Of a stretch of DNA of 64,000 nucleotides, positions 19,643 through 29,610 are shown one piece after another; the first letter of the stretch is position 1, and the number at the start of each line of letters is the position of its first letter. Location of the stretch: contig NZ_JACBAZ010000001.1 in the NCBI RefSeq assembly GCF_013391475.1, positions 702,377-766,376 of the forward strand. The letters are read 5' to 3'. The translations under genes were made by a program, and so were the position numbers. The stretch comes from Oceaniferula marina. GTDB taxonomy: Bacteria; Verrucomicrobiota; Verrucomicrobiia; Verrucomicrobiales; Akkermansiaceae. The notes under the pieces were generated by a model that was not told the origin of the DNA, did no database searches, and saw nothing but the letters and a program-made list of their open reading frames with translations.

Positions 19643-22600
19643 TTACGTTGAGCCAACGGAAACTAATCATTTCAAATTTACGCCCGTGTTGAACTTGAGA
19701 ACTTGAAGGTTCAGGCCCAATGCCATCCCAGTCGGGATCGACTGGTTCGGCGATCCGCTGCACCACGGCTTCAGCGTAAGCTCTGGTGACCTGGGTGCCA
19801 TTTTTTGACTCACCATACACACGAATCAGAAAGCTATCACCCCGGGTTGAGAGGCGGGGCCCCAGAGCTTGCAAAATGTCGCCTTGCTGAAGATGTCCTG
19901 CCATATTTCTGGTGCGGCTTTTAGGAAAATTTGAGAGCCCCTCGTATTCAACGTTCGCTAAACTAGCGATGTCACTGTGAACTTTGTTCGATCCATAATA
20001 ATGATCATAGTAATCGAGCTCCCCTCCCCCCGAGGACCGCCCGAGCCCCAGATCAACAAAGCTTTCGCCTGAATCATTGCCATTGAGACCTGATTTATCA
20101 ATAGCTGCCTGGAGAGCGCCACTGAGACCTGTCTCTCTAGAATCGAGCCTGCGATTCACGAAGTCCCCGACGGATAGGAAAGGGCCTCGGGCTCGGACTT
20201 CCTCTACGATGTGCTCAGCGAGCTTTGTTAATTGATCATCATCGAGTTCACGAAACCCATTCCAGTATGAATCGTCCTGCAGCGTGTCACTACCAACATC
20301 CAGATTATCACCCTGCGCTGGGTGCGAACGCGAGAACACTGTCATTTTTTCTTCACCCTTGCCGTTGTAGCCGTAGTCGCTTGTGGAGGCACTGGATAGA
20401 AATGACTTCCAGGCGTTCACGGAGGTGCTATTGGGGTTAAATCCACCTGGCACACCGAGATATTCGGCGACTCGATGGTAACCCTCTTCAGCTGCGATGT
20501 CACTTTCTCTGGATTTCATCATCAGGAGATAGGGTGACACCCATTTACCAAGGTCAGGCAAGGTCGGGTTCCATTCCATGCTCGTATTGCTGGATGTATT
20601 CCTCTTCGTCTGTGAACTCATGAAAAAACGATCCCACATGTTGAAATTGAGTTCGTATGCCAAGTCGTAGTAAAGCAGTTGATCGGAGCTGCTTCCTTGT
20701 GTGACCAGATCGATGTTACCCGTCATCCCTGAGGAATTCGCCACACTTGTCTTCTCCCTGTCGTAGCGAATGTCCGCGTAGGAATTTCCTAATGTGTAGG
20801 AGGAATGCCAGATGAAAGGGCTATAATTCAGGTGCTGCAACATCCCTAACGAAGGAACACCGTAATCTGGTTTAGGAAGATCAAACAATACCATATCGAC
20901 CCCTAGCAGAGTGCCTTTCGTAGTGAAGGGAGACGGGGTATTAAAATCAGCCCGTGGCAATTTGGCGAAGTTTTGATTATGATTCACAGAAGGCTCCATC
21001 AAGGGCGGCACGAGTCGTGATTTTCCTAAAGTGTCATTATTATTACCCGACCGGCTATTCACAGCACCTGGCACATACCAGCTGGCCCGCACATTGGCGT
21101 TGGCAACCGGTGCAATAGGTAAAAACTGGCTTCCATATACATTCAAGCTATCCCAATTTTCATCGAGATAAATATATCGATACCCAAATACTCCAGACAT
21201 CGAACGCAGCCATGTGTCCTTATCATTCAAATCGAACATTCTTTTATTATTGGCAAGGTTCGTCGTGTCATAGGGAGCTTTAACATATTTATACCCCTCC
21301 TCTCCAATAAGAACAGATTGATAGAGATCATTATTATTTTTGATGTCACTCCAATCACTATGGGGCGCTTCCCCATCATACAGAAACCAGGTTCTCTTGA
21401 AAGTCACCTTCCCTTTTGGCGTGCCTGCATACTGGATGCTGTTCACCGAACTGGTTTGTGCAACAGCCAATCTCACCATCTTATCTTCCGTTCCTTTGAA
21501 TGAACTTGTCTGAACAGATGGCTCACTCACCAAGCCAGCTTCCACTTTAAAACACTTGTCGTAGATACCCACACCATATGAACTGGGAGCTAGAATTAAG
21601 TCACCTGGTCGGGTAGCCGCATTCCAATCCACGGTGGACTGTGGGATAAACTCCAGATACTCACCTGGAGCTAGAGCTGGACACTCAATTTTAAACATGG
21701 GAGTAGATATAGGATTCTCAAAACTGGTCGAATCACTGGTTACTACCCAACGCTTGCTAAGAACCTTTCCGAAGTCCGCTACAAGGGCTTTGTCAACTTG
21801 GGAATCGATAGGCCCGGTTGAGATCAACCAACTGGTTCCTATTTTTTGGACATTCCTGCATACCATCACCTTGGGGTATTTTGATTGCACGTAGTAGTTC
21901 TTGGCATTGATGGTGACATTGTAGGGGTTCCATAGGACTACTTTTGGAAAAAACCCGTAGTGCAGTTTGTAAAAATTCACATTCGTGTCCACCGCTGGAT
22001 TACCCACCGTTATTTTGCCACTTCCATCTTCTTCATAAAGTAGGTGCATTTCGTTTTCGCAGAGGGTCATCACCGGGTGAACTGCGGCACTCGTATTATT
22101 TTTGATATCTGGAACCTGCAATATTGAACTTCCAGTCATCGCCTTGAGATCTGAATCTCCAGCATCTGCCCCGACACCGGCATCTGCCCCTAAATCATAA
22201 CCTGTTCTGACTGGGGCTACAGGATCGACCGAGTAACTATTCCCAGATCCTGTGACGGGGAGGTTCAACCAGCTTTTGATGAGTCCCAGCTTGGGGCCGT
22301 AGGTCGTATGGAAACCTTTATTGAGTGCCAGGTTGGGATTGCTTTCAAGGATATTATAATCCTTTGTAATAGATCCATAGGATCCCCAAGCAGGAAGAGC
22401 GGCATTACTCTTGCTCGCTTGATACTTTGCATACGCTATTAGATCCTTCTTCAGCCCTCCATTGAGGGAATCTGTGAGTAAAGATATGGAGTAGTGAGTG
22501 TAGTCTGCAGCGAGATCACGAGGTAGATCGTTGTCATCCACAGCAACGCCCACGGTGCCGAGCGTGGCGAGTTTAGCGATTGCCTTCTTTTTTAAGCTCA

Positions 22601-23336
22601 CGAGATCTCCGTGATGAAAATTGCCCACACCGTGTGGTGCAAAGTATGGAGCTATATTCTCGCCACCAGCCTCTTGAAGACCTACGGGGCGTTCCTTTCT
22701 ATTGTCATGGCTGATGTTAGCTTTCAATGAGAGGTCATCAACGTACCAGGCGTAAGAGCCAGTAACTTGACCTGATTTGCCGTAGACAGGGACACGTTCT
22801 ACTGTGATTTCCGGAACCTCTGAATCCGTGGAAGCACTAGTGACAGCTCTACGTAAGGAGACAGGGGAAGAAAGGGGTTCTCCGGGAATGGGGTCCTCGC
22901 CTGACACCAACCATGTAAGTGGGTTGTCAAAAAACAGGCTCGTATCATTCCCAGATCGAGCATCAAGCAAGGAACCAGTATCATCATCTCTGGTAACAAT
23001 GTCTGTGCTCAAGTCGTCTGGCATTTTACTGGAATGCCAAACACCAATCCATGAGCCATTAGCCATGTCCGGATCAAATATGTCAGCTCTCGCGGTTGAC
23101 CGTTGATCCTGGCCAGTATGTTTTTGAAGCTCTCCAATAGCCAACATCAGAGCCAACCGGGCATTTACCCTTGCTTCCTCCATTGCATTATCATTATTGG
23201 CTGAACGCACCTCTATCGTGCTCAGTGTTATGATAGCCAAAACGATCATCATCAAAAGAACCATCACTGAAATGGTGGCAATCAAAGCGAAGCCGCGATC
23301 TGTCGAGCTCGCTTTGATGTGTGGTTTTCTTTTCAT
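19632..23336 (-). CDS. Giant PilX-like prepilin protein (Verru_Chthon cassette A type)
   Basis: About 1,234 residues from the ATG at 23336; a TTG six codons upstream is the only longer option. A short basic leader ends in Gly15, followed by FALIATISVMVLLMMIVLAI, a type IV prepilin-like cleavage and transmembrane segment. It lacks the usual Glu at mature position 5. After the helix comes ARLALMLAIGELQKHTGQDQ, a stretch I know from large Verrucomicrobiota proteins annotated as Verru_Chthon cassette A or PilX-like. The remaining roughly 1,100 residues are beta-rich, without clear enzyme motifs. It heads a six-gene unit with four sulfatases and has an operator 102 nt upstream. It is probably a surface or periplasmic pseudopilus component. 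Confidence 0.8.
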   Translation of the reverse strand: MKRKPHIKASSTDRGFALIATISVMVLLMMIVLAIITLSTIEVRSANNDNAMEEARVNARLALMLAIGELQKHTGQDQRSTARADIFDPDMANGSWIGVWHSSKMPDDLSTDIVTRDDDTGSLLDARSGNDTSLFFDNPLTWLVSGEDPIPGEPLSSPVSLRRAVTSASTDSEVPEITVERVPVYGKSGQVTGSYAWYVDDLSLKANISHDNRKERPVGLQEAGGENIAPYFAPHGVGNFHHGDLVSLKKKAIAKLATLGTVGVAVDDNDLPRDLAADYTHYSISLLTDSLNGGLKKDLIAYAKYQASKSNAALPAWGSYGSITKDYNILESNPNLALNKGFHTTYGPKLGLIKSWLNLPVTGSGNSYSVDPVAPVRTGYDLGADAGVGADAGDSDLKAMTGSSILQVPDIKNNTSAAVHPVMTLCENEMHLLYEEDGSGKITVGNPAVDTNVNFYKLHYGFFPKVVLWNPYNVTINAKNYYVQSKYPKVMVCRNVQKIGTSWLISTGPIDSQVDKALVADFGKVLSKRWVVTSDSTSFENPISTPMFKIECPALAPGEYLEFIPQSTVDWNAATRPGDLILAPSSYGVGIYDKCFKVEAGLVSEPSVQTSSFKGTEDKMVRLAVAQTSSVNSIQYAGTPKGKVTFKRTWFLYDGEAPHSDWSDIKNNNDLYQSVLIGEEGYKYVKAPYDTTNLANNKRMFDLNDKDTWLRSMSGVFGYRYIYLDENWDSLNVYGSQFLPIAPVANANVRASWYVPGAVNSRSGNNNDTLGKSRLVPPLMEPSVNHNQNFAKLPRADFNTPSPFTTKGTLLGVDMVLFDLPKPDYGVPSLGMLQHLNYSPFIWHSSYTLGNSYADIRYDREKTSVANSSGMTGNIDLVTQGSSSDQLLYYDLAYELNFNMWDRFFMSSQTKRNTSSNTSMEWNPTLPDLGKWVSPYLLMMKSRESDIAAEEGYHRVAEYLGVPGGFNPNSTSVNAWKSFLSSASTSDYGYNGKGEEKMTVFSRSHPAQGDNLDVGSDTLQDDSYWNGFRELDDDQLTKLAEHIVEEVRARGPFLSVGDFVNRRLDSRETGLSGALQAAIDKSGLNGNDSGESFVDLGLGRSSGGGELDYYDHYYGSNKVHSDIASLANVEYEGLSNFPKSRTRNMAGHLQQGDILQALGPRLSTRGDSFLIRVYGESKNGTQVTRAYAEAVVQRIAEPVDPDWDGIGPEPSSSQVQHGRKFEMISFRWLNVNEL

Positions 23337-23437
23337 GATGGTAGCTGCGATCAAGAATGTTCTATCGGGGTATCTTCAGTTTACCAGAATACGATCGTTC
23401 AGTCTAAATAAGATACATCGAAATCACCCCGTGGTAA

Positions 23438-23455
23438 GTCACGCCAATCCGTGAC
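23438..23455. promoter_or_regulatory. Operator palindrome of the PilX/sulfatase operon
   Basis: GTCACG-CCAATC-CGTGAC has perfect arms and lies 102 nt upstream of the ATG at 23336. It is the only copy between 9,880 and 25,130, so it would control all six genes down to 12360. Confidence 0.82.
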
Positions 23456-23603
23456 ACCCCCAGTGGCAATATGCGTACCTTAAGATCATTGTAAGATTAC
23501 TAAACAAAAAGGTAAAGGGCAACTCTACAGCTATAGACACCCCCATTGATCAAGCCTCATCAACGGTTATCGACATAAAGAATATCTGATGGCGAGCGCA
23601 GAT

Positions 23604-25028
23604 TTACTTCTTTTTTTTCTTCTTCACCCTTTCTCCCCTACTCGGATCGTAGTTCGGATTGGGTTCATTGGGGATAACCGCATCCATGTCTTTCAGCCAG
23701 GTATCGAGCTTCTTCTTTAACCGGGAGACCACCTCAGGGAGGTCACCGGCAAGGTTCTTTTTTTCAGATCGATCTTTGCGTAAATCATACAACTCAAATG
23801 TCCCGTTTTCATATTCTTGAACAAACTTGTATTGATCGGTCCGGATGATGGAGCATGGTCGAGTCCACGTGTCATTCTTCGCATTCGATGGATTCCCCTG
23901 ATAACTGGCAATATGCCAAAAAAGAGCGTCGCGTTTCAACTTCCCTTTACCATCAAAAATGGGCAGCAAGCTTTCTCCATCCAAGGTCAACCCATCAAGC
24001 CTCCCCCCCCCTGCATCCAAAAATGTTGGGATCCAGTCCAGCAAGCTTACAGGCGTCTTGGATATACCTGGACTGGTGACCCCCTTCCAATAAACCATCG
24101 TTGGAACCCTGATGCCACCTTCATAAATGGAGGCTTTACAGCCCCGCAAGGGCAGGCTTTTGGCACATGCTGGATTAGTACCATTATCCGAAGTAAAAAC
24201 AATAAGTGTGTTCTCATACACCCCCTGCTCCTTCAAGCTTTCGACCAGTTTACCAAATGCCAGGTCCATGGCATACACCATTGCAGCGTACCCTTGATTG
24301 CGATGGGTCTTTGAGGGGGGGCGTTCGGCAAATAATTTGACATATTCCGGCTTAGGTTCGACAGGCCGGTGCACCAAATAGGGTGCATACACGAGGAAAA
24401 ACGGCTCGTTTTTATATTTTTTAATAAAGCCAATACTTTCCTCAGTGAGGCGGTCAGATAAATATTCACCCTTCGGCCCATCTGGAAGCTGGGTATTTTT
24501 GTATGGACTGAAAAAGCCACCCGCGGGGTGCCCCCAGCCACATCCTCCAGCATTCATCTGAGTAAACCCATGCGCCTGGGGTAACCCCTTCCCCTCATCC
24601 CCCATATGCCACTTCCCGGCATAGCCACACTTATAGCCAAGACGCTTCATCAACGTCCCGATCGTAGGAGCATCACCTTTGTAAAAATGATTGGTCTTAA
24701 CATCCTTGATTTTTTTCAACCAATCCCGTGTACCCAAATAGTACTTAACATTATAGATCCCATGGCGTGGAGTGTTTTGCCCGGTCACCAGACACGCACG
24801 TGACGGAGAACAGGAAGGATAAGCATAAGCATCGGAAAAGACCCTCGATGTTTTCGCAAAGGCATCGATATTCGGGGTCAGATGAAAAGTATTTCCGTTA
24901 CAACCCAGATCCCCCCACCCCAGGTCATCAACAAAAAACAAGACAACGTTCGGAGGTCTCTTCTCAGCGGCAAAACAAGAGGTGCCAACCATCAAACTCA
25001 GAACCCCTACCCATAAAATCTGCTTCAT
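23604..25028 (-). CDS. Secreted sulfatase with poly-lysine tail
   Basis: 474 residues from the ATG at 25028, chosen for the signal peptide MKQILWVGVLSLMVGTSCFA; 25052 adds eight residues. The metal site is in FVDDLGWGDLGCNG and the signature is CSPSR (Cys81 in the long form) in YPSCSPSRACLVTGQ. AGKWHMGD follows, and FTSDNGTNPACAK carries the second metal pair. Overall it resembles S1_16-like galactose sulfatases, but this is by eye. The C-terminus ends in six lysines after ERV. It has its own operator at 25134, 106 nt upstream, and is the last gene before the PilX operon. Confidence 0.87.
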   Translation of the reverse strand: MKQILWVGVLSLMVGTSCFAAEKRPPNVVLFFVDDLGWGDLGCNGNTFHLTPNIDAFAKTSRVFSDAYAYPSCSPSRACLVTGQNTPRHGIYNVKYYLGTRDWLKKIKDVKTNHFYKGDAPTIGTLMKRLGYKCGYAGKWHMGDEGKGLPQAHGFTQMNAGGCGWGHPAGGFFSPYKNTQLPDGPKGEYLSDRLTEESIGFIKKYKNEPFFLVYAPYLVHRPVEPKPEYVKLFAERPPSKTHRNQGYAAMVYAMDLAFGKLVESLKEQGVYENTLIVFTSDNGTNPACAKSLPLRGCKASIYEGGIRVPTMVYWKGVTSPGISKTPVSLLDWIPTFLDAGGGRLDGLTLDGESLLPIFDGKGKLKRDALFWHIASYQGNPSNAKNDTWTRPCSIIRTDQYKFVQEYENGTFELYDLRKDRSEKKNLAGDLPEVVSRLKKKLDTWLKDMDAVIPNEPNPNYDPSRGERVKKKKKK

Positions 25029-25133
25029 TATTGATACTCTTTTATTCATCATTTAGTTTGTGTTATAATTTAACCGTTAGATCAAAAACGACCAGCTTAC
25101 AAAAAACTTAACACCTCACTAACCCCCTGTATT

Positions 25134-25151
25134 GTCACGAATCTTCGTGAC
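25134..25151. promoter_or_regulatory. Operator palindrome with extended symmetry
   Basis: GTCACG-AATCTT-CGTGAC. Symmetry extends on both sides to 24 bp (25131-25154): an 11-base arm beginning ATTGTCACG is mirrored around a central TC. It is the longest palindrome of the set. It lies between the stop of the 25169 sulfatase and the start of the 23604 sulfatase. Confidence 0.82.
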
Positions 25152-25168
25152 AATAAAAACAATGGAAA

Positions 25169-26806
25169 TTATTTGTCTTTAGTCACATACACATAAAGAG
25201 CTCCAAAATCTTTGTTTGGACCGTCACTAAGCCATGTCTGTAAATCATAATCACCCGCCTTAAGCTTGAGTGTAAATTTAGCGGATTTCGCCGTTTTCTC
25301 AACTTTCTGCTCTTTTTCTACCTCGCCAATTTTTATTTTTGCGCTGGTGACATTAAGTGCTTTGTTCGCTTCTTGAGGAAAATGACACAGTTCAAAGGTA
25401 TAGGTTCCATCCCTGACTACCTTTACCGCCCATGCTCCATTCAGCTTATCGGCTCTGCCTTTTTTGATATGGCCACTCGACCATGGTTTGGCGCCAGTGT
25501 ACCAATCCATAGCCGTCAAACTTGTATCCGGACATTCTGGTGCTCCGATTTCATTCCGACTTAACGTCGTCGCCGGATCTGGCATTGATTTCCAGTATTC
25601 TTCGTACTTGGCGCTCAGCATTTGCACAACTTCCGGGTGTTGGGATGCGACATCATTTCTTAATCGAGGATCATTTTTTTTATCAAATAGCTTTCTCCCG
25701 TCAAGGCGCCAGCGAGCTGTTTTAACAGAACTATTAACTCCCTTTCTCACTCCTCTTTGACGTGGACATTGAATGATCAACGTTCGATCTGCAGGATATT
25801 CATCCTCTTTCCCAGTCAGCAATGGTTTCAAGCTAACACCATCAAGACCATCAGGTCGTTCAATACCACAAAGATCTAATACCGTAGGGACAAAATCAAT
25901 GATACCGGTAATGTTCTGATTTATCTTAGCCTTGGCACCTGGCAGGCGAACCATGAATGGGATATGCTGCTTCGCATCCAGAGAATTCTCTTTTCTATCG
26001 GTCAAATGAGGTGCGCCACGATCAAACATCCCCTGATCAGACGCAAAAATAACAACCGTTTTATCGGCAATACCCATTTCATCGAGTTTTTTCATCATAC
26101 GACCTACATTCATATCCAGATTCTCAATCATTGGATGCAACGCCGCCATTCCCCGTTTACCATCGGGGCTCTCAAATGGACCGTGAACCGCCGGTGTCGA
26201 CAAAAAACAAAAGAAAGGTTTTCCCTCTAACCCTTCCATCCACTTCATCGCATTGTCAAACAACACATCCGTGCTATATCCCTTACTAAATACCTTTTTA
26301 CCGTTATGAACAAATACAGGGTCGTGGTGGTTGTTACCGTAGTAATCTTCTAACTGACCTATACTGCCGCCGCCCAATACATATGTTTCCTCAAAACCAC
26401 GGTCCTGTGGACGGTGCGGATAGGAAAAACCCAAATGCCATTTTCCATACACACTCGTCTTGTAGCCGTTACGCTTCATGATATCGGCTATGGTTTCATG
26501 GTCTTTATGCATAATCGACCGTCCTCCAATCGTATCATAAACCCCGGTCCGAATCGCATACTTACCAGTCATGATTACCGAGCGGCTAGGCGAACAATAG
26601 TTTGGCGCATAACAATTTTGAAAATCGACGCTTTGCGCCGCCAGACGATCCAAGGAAGGAGTCTTAAGTTCGCTGTGCCCGTGACATGCCATTTCATAAT
26701 AACTTTGGTTATCGGATAAGATAAACAGGATGTTGTATTGGGTCTTAGCAACGCTGCATTGCATGAAGACAACCATCAACAGTGGGATTAATGTGTAGTA
26801 TTTCAT
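25169..26806 (-). CDS. Secreted sulfatase with SDNQ metal site
   Basis: 545 residues with a signal peptide (about 1-20). The first metal pair, usually Asp-Asp, is Asp32-Asn33 in ILSDNQSYYEMACHG. The signature CSPSR begins at Cys71. The second pair is Asp-Gln in FASDQGMFDRGAPH. YGKWHLGFSYPHRPQDRGFE is conserved with the paralogue at 26934. After the sulfatase fold, about 110 residues (from WYTGAKPW) form a beta-rich tail, seen also in the paralogue, that could be a carbohydrate-binding module (inference). No operator lies in the 127-nt gap to the upstream paralogue, so the two are probably co-transcribed from the promoter near 29531. Confidence 0.86.
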   Translation of the reverse strand: MKYYTLIPLLMVVFMQCSVAKTQYNILFILSDNQSYYEMACHGHSELKTPSLDRLAAQSVDFQNCYAPNYCSPSRSVIMTGKYAIRTGVYDTIGGRSIMHKDHETIADIMKRNGYKTSVYGKWHLGFSYPHRPQDRGFEETYVLGGGSIGQLEDYYGNNHHDPVFVHNGKKVFSKGYSTDVLFDNAMKWMEGLEGKPFFCFLSTPAVHGPFESPDGKRGMAALHPMIENLDMNVGRMMKKLDEMGIADKTVVIFASDQGMFDRGAPHLTDRKENSLDAKQHIPFMVRLPGAKAKINQNITGIIDFVPTVLDLCGIERPDGLDGVSLKPLLTGKEDEYPADRTLIIQCPRQRGVRKGVNSSVKTARWRLDGRKLFDKKNDPRLRNDVASQHPEVVQMLSAKYEEYWKSMPDPATTLSRNEIGAPECPDTSLTAMDWYTGAKPWSSGHIKKGRADKLNGAWAVKVVRDGTYTFELCHFPQEANKALNVTSAKIKIGEVEKEQKVEKTAKSAKFTLKLKAGDYDLQTWLSDGPNKDFGALYVYVTKDK

Positions 26807-26933
26807 TGAATTAAATTGGGATGATTTGTTCTTACCTCCATTTCAATGGATATTCATTGCAGAACAAGAATTATATCAAGCATAACGGTGACGACCAAAT
26901 CAACAGCTTATCCACCGACAAGGATGTTCATAT

Positions 26934-29378
26934 CTACTCTGTGATGTATGCTTCTACTTTAAAGAAACATCTGTCCAAATTCTCGGGTATAGCAAATGTC
27001 ACTTCTGTCGAATCACCAGAGGAGGGCATAATCGGGTCCATTGATACTTCTTGCCACAGCCCTGTAAGGTTTTCATTATACAAGATTCTATATCGACGCT
27101 TCGAAAGGTCATCGTTACTCGAAAAACGGATCGTTACATCATCTTCGAGGGATCTGGAAGATTCAAGCACCCCGAAAAAGCTTTTGTTGTCTGTCGGCAT
27201 CGTCCCGGCAACAAATTCATCATAGTCCAGTTGACCGTCATTATCAGAATCGACTGTTCCATCAACTACGGTGTTGGCTCCAAAGTGGACAATTTCCCAA
27301 CCATCCCAGATTTCATCGCCGTCATCATCATGACTGTCATAGTCGTAACTAGCGCTAATCGTCATGGCGGAAGAAATCGCGTAAGGCACCGTAAATGTTG
27401 TCACATCATTTGCAGAATCAGCAAAAGCCCCACCGTTTTCACTGACCCAGGAATAGAAGTGTTTACCTGCCGGACCAGGGTCGGCTGCGACATCGATGAT
27501 GCGCCCACCGGTGTAGACTCCATCCCCAGTTCCGTTCTCTACCGTAAGCAGGTAGGATGGGTCGAGCGGTCCGGACTCCTTAACAATATCTATATAGCAC
27601 GCTCCAAAGTCCTGAATCAAGAATACGTCAGGCTCAGGCTCAGTCTCTCCATTCATCCAGACCTGAAGATCATAGTCTCCAGCATCTACGGTGATTGATA
27701 TCGATGTCGATGTCGCAGTAGGGTCATCAACAAGCCATTCCCGCACATGATCTCCGAGTTGAACCCGAGCTTTTTCAATCTTCAACTCTTGCGGAGCCTC
27801 CTTCGGGTATTGACGTAAGGTAATGGTATACGTTCCTGGTTCCATCACTCGAACCGCCCACTTCTCACTTTGCCCGTTGTCACGAGTACGATCAATATGA
27901 GATTTCGCATATGGGATATTGCTGCCTGTGTACCAATCCATCGCAGTCATACTCGTATCCGGAAATGCAGTGGCTCCAATCTGATTTCGGCTGAGTGTCG
28001 CAGCCTGTTCAGCTTCACTGACTGGAAGCGAATCCCAAAATGCGTTGTAGAGCGCCGTCAGATCCGCTTTAGCCTGTAGATATTCTGCCTCATTGACCTC
28101 CAACGGATGACCTTCAGGCAACTTCAGAAGATTCAGCTCACAACGTGGGTCAGCAAGCTTATCAAACAATTTACTGCTCCCATCCAGACGCCAGCGACTG
28201 GTCTTAACAGACATCGAATGCCACTTTTTGGCTTCACTCGTACGCGGAGTCTGCGTAATTATATGTCGATCCGCTGGATAAGTAGCAGGGTCCCCAGTCA
28301 GTAATGGCCTTAAGCTAATGCCATCCATATCTGCCGGAATAGGGATGTTGCAATAATCCAAAATAGTTGGCGCAAGATCAATCAATCCAGCGAGATGAGT
28401 GTCCACTCCACGAGGAAGATTTGGGTGCGACTGCGTAGTGGTACCAACATGGTCTGGCATTCGAATCATGAACGGGATCTGGGTACGCGCATCTTGTGAA
28501 GTTTCCTTGTCTGCGGGATCATAGTGTGGCGCTCCACGATCAAACATGCCTTGATCTGATGCAAATATGACAATGGTATTATCCGCGAGTCCTTCCGTAT
28601 CAAGAAAAGCCAATATCTCGCCTACATTATCATCCAAATTCTCAATAATGGGATTAATGGCCTTATCACCTGACACAGGGTTATTAAGATCAGGCCCCGA
28701 GTAAGGCCCATGAACTGCAGGCGTCGACAAGTAGCAGAAGAAGGGCTTACCATCATTAAGATCCTGAAGACCTCCAATCCAAGCCATCGCCGCATCAAAC
28801 AACACATCGGTACTAAAGCCCGTGGGTTGAACCTGCACACCGTTGTGGAAGTAAACTCCATCGTGGTGCGTGTTGCCATAATAATCCTCTAACTGGCCAA
28901 GACTTCCACCATTCAGAACAAAGGTTTCATCAAATCCCCGATCTGCTGGACGATGCGGGTAAGAGTAGCCCAAATGCCATTTACCGTAAGCAGCGGTATG
29001 ATAATTATGGCCTTTCATTATCTCAGCAAGTGTATCATGGTCCTTATGCATAATGGAACGACCATTCAGTGTATTAAAAACACCCGTGCGGATACACTGC
29101 TTACCGGTCAGCGCAATCGAACGACTCGGCGAACAGTAACTCGCAGCATAAAAATCCTGAAAATCCACACCTTGTGACGCAAGCGAATCAATATGTGGCG
29201 TGCTAAGCGTAATGGGGTTCCCATCATCATCGTCTAGCCAAGGTGTAAACCCGTGACAGGATAATTCGTAGTAACTCTGGTTGTCCGAAAAGATAAACAG
29301 CACATTTGGCGAGCCTTGGGCCTGGATGATATGCGTAAGAGCTATCATCATTAGGGGAATTATTTGTAAACACTTCAT
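26934..29378 (-). CDS. Multidomain secreted sulfatase with calcium-binding C-terminus
   Basis: About 814 residues from the ATG at 29378 (signal MKCLQIIPLMMIALTHIIQA); the frame extends to 29432. The sulfatase domain is the paralogue of 25169: FSDNQSYYELSCHG, CSPSR (Cys100 in the long form), FASDQGMFDRGAPH and the same WYTGSNIPYAKSHIDR tail. It carries an extra insert after the first metal motif (LDDDDGNP). Beyond residue 600 come a segment resembling InlB_B-type repeats (VENGTGDGVYTGG, FYSWVSENGG), two Asp-rich loops of thrombospondin-type-3 or EF-like character (DDDGDEIWDGWE, DSDNDGQLDYDEF) and a final beta domain ending DRCFFKVEAYI. The added part probably gives calcium-dependent surface or matrix binding. 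Confidence 0.85.
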   Translation of the reverse strand: MKCLQIIPLMMIALTHIIQAQGSPNVLFIFSDNQSYYELSCHGFTPWLDDDDGNPITLSTPHIDSLASQGVDFQDFYAASYCSPSRSIALTGKQCIRTGVFNTLNGRSIMHKDHDTLAEIMKGHNYHTAAYGKWHLGYSYPHRPADRGFDETFVLNGGSLGQLEDYYGNTHHDGVYFHNGVQVQPTGFSTDVLFDAAMAWIGGLQDLNDGKPFFCYLSTPAVHGPYSGPDLNNPVSGDKAINPIIENLDDNVGEILAFLDTEGLADNTIVIFASDQGMFDRGAPHYDPADKETSQDARTQIPFMIRMPDHVGTTTQSHPNLPRGVDTHLAGLIDLAPTILDYCNIPIPADMDGISLRPLLTGDPATYPADRHIITQTPRTSEAKKWHSMSVKTSRWRLDGSSKLFDKLADPRCELNLLKLPEGHPLEVNEAEYLQAKADLTALYNAFWDSLPVSEAEQAATLSRNQIGATAFPDTSMTAMDWYTGSNIPYAKSHIDRTRDNGQSEKWAVRVMEPGTYTITLRQYPKEAPQELKIEKARVQLGDHVREWLVDDPTATSTSISITVDAGDYDLQVWMNGETEPEPDVFLIQDFGACYIDIVKESGPLDPSYLLTVENGTGDGVYTGGRIIDVAADPGPAGKHFYSWVSENGGAFADSANDVTTFTVPYAISSAMTISASYDYDSHDDDGDEIWDGWEIVHFGANTVVDGTVDSDNDGQLDYDEFVAGTMPTDNKSFFGVLESSRSLEDDVTIRFSSNDDLSKRRYRILYNENLTGLWQEVSMDPIMPSSGDSTEVTFAIPENLDRCFFKVEAYITE

Positions 29379-29530
29379 ATTAGGTATTGGTCTGAATAGT
29401 AAAGAACAGAGCTTTTTTCGTGCTCGGGACATCTGGGATAGGAATCATTGGAATTGGTCCATCCTACAGACGTCCACAGTCGATCTTCCGCTGTATGGAT
29501 GAAGTATAGCCAGTTGTTGTTGTTTGTATT

Positions 29531-29548
29531 GTCACGAGTACACGCCAC
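29531..29548. promoter_or_regulatory. Operator copy (degenerate right arm)
   Basis: GTCACG-AGTACA-CGCCAC has an intact left arm and two mismatches in the right arm. It lies 153 nt upstream of the ATG at 29378 (99 nt from the longer-frame start) and would serve the two SDNQ sulfatases. Confidence 0.6.
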
Positions 29549-29610
29549 ATCGCGCAGGTGATTCATACTCAAAACCTTGAGCATCAGCAGTGCTGTCATC
29601 TCCCACCGAC

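Noticed and set aside
27051-27698. 215-codon plus-strand frame
   Set aside because: Antisense shadow of the 26934 sulfatase, which has clear domains.
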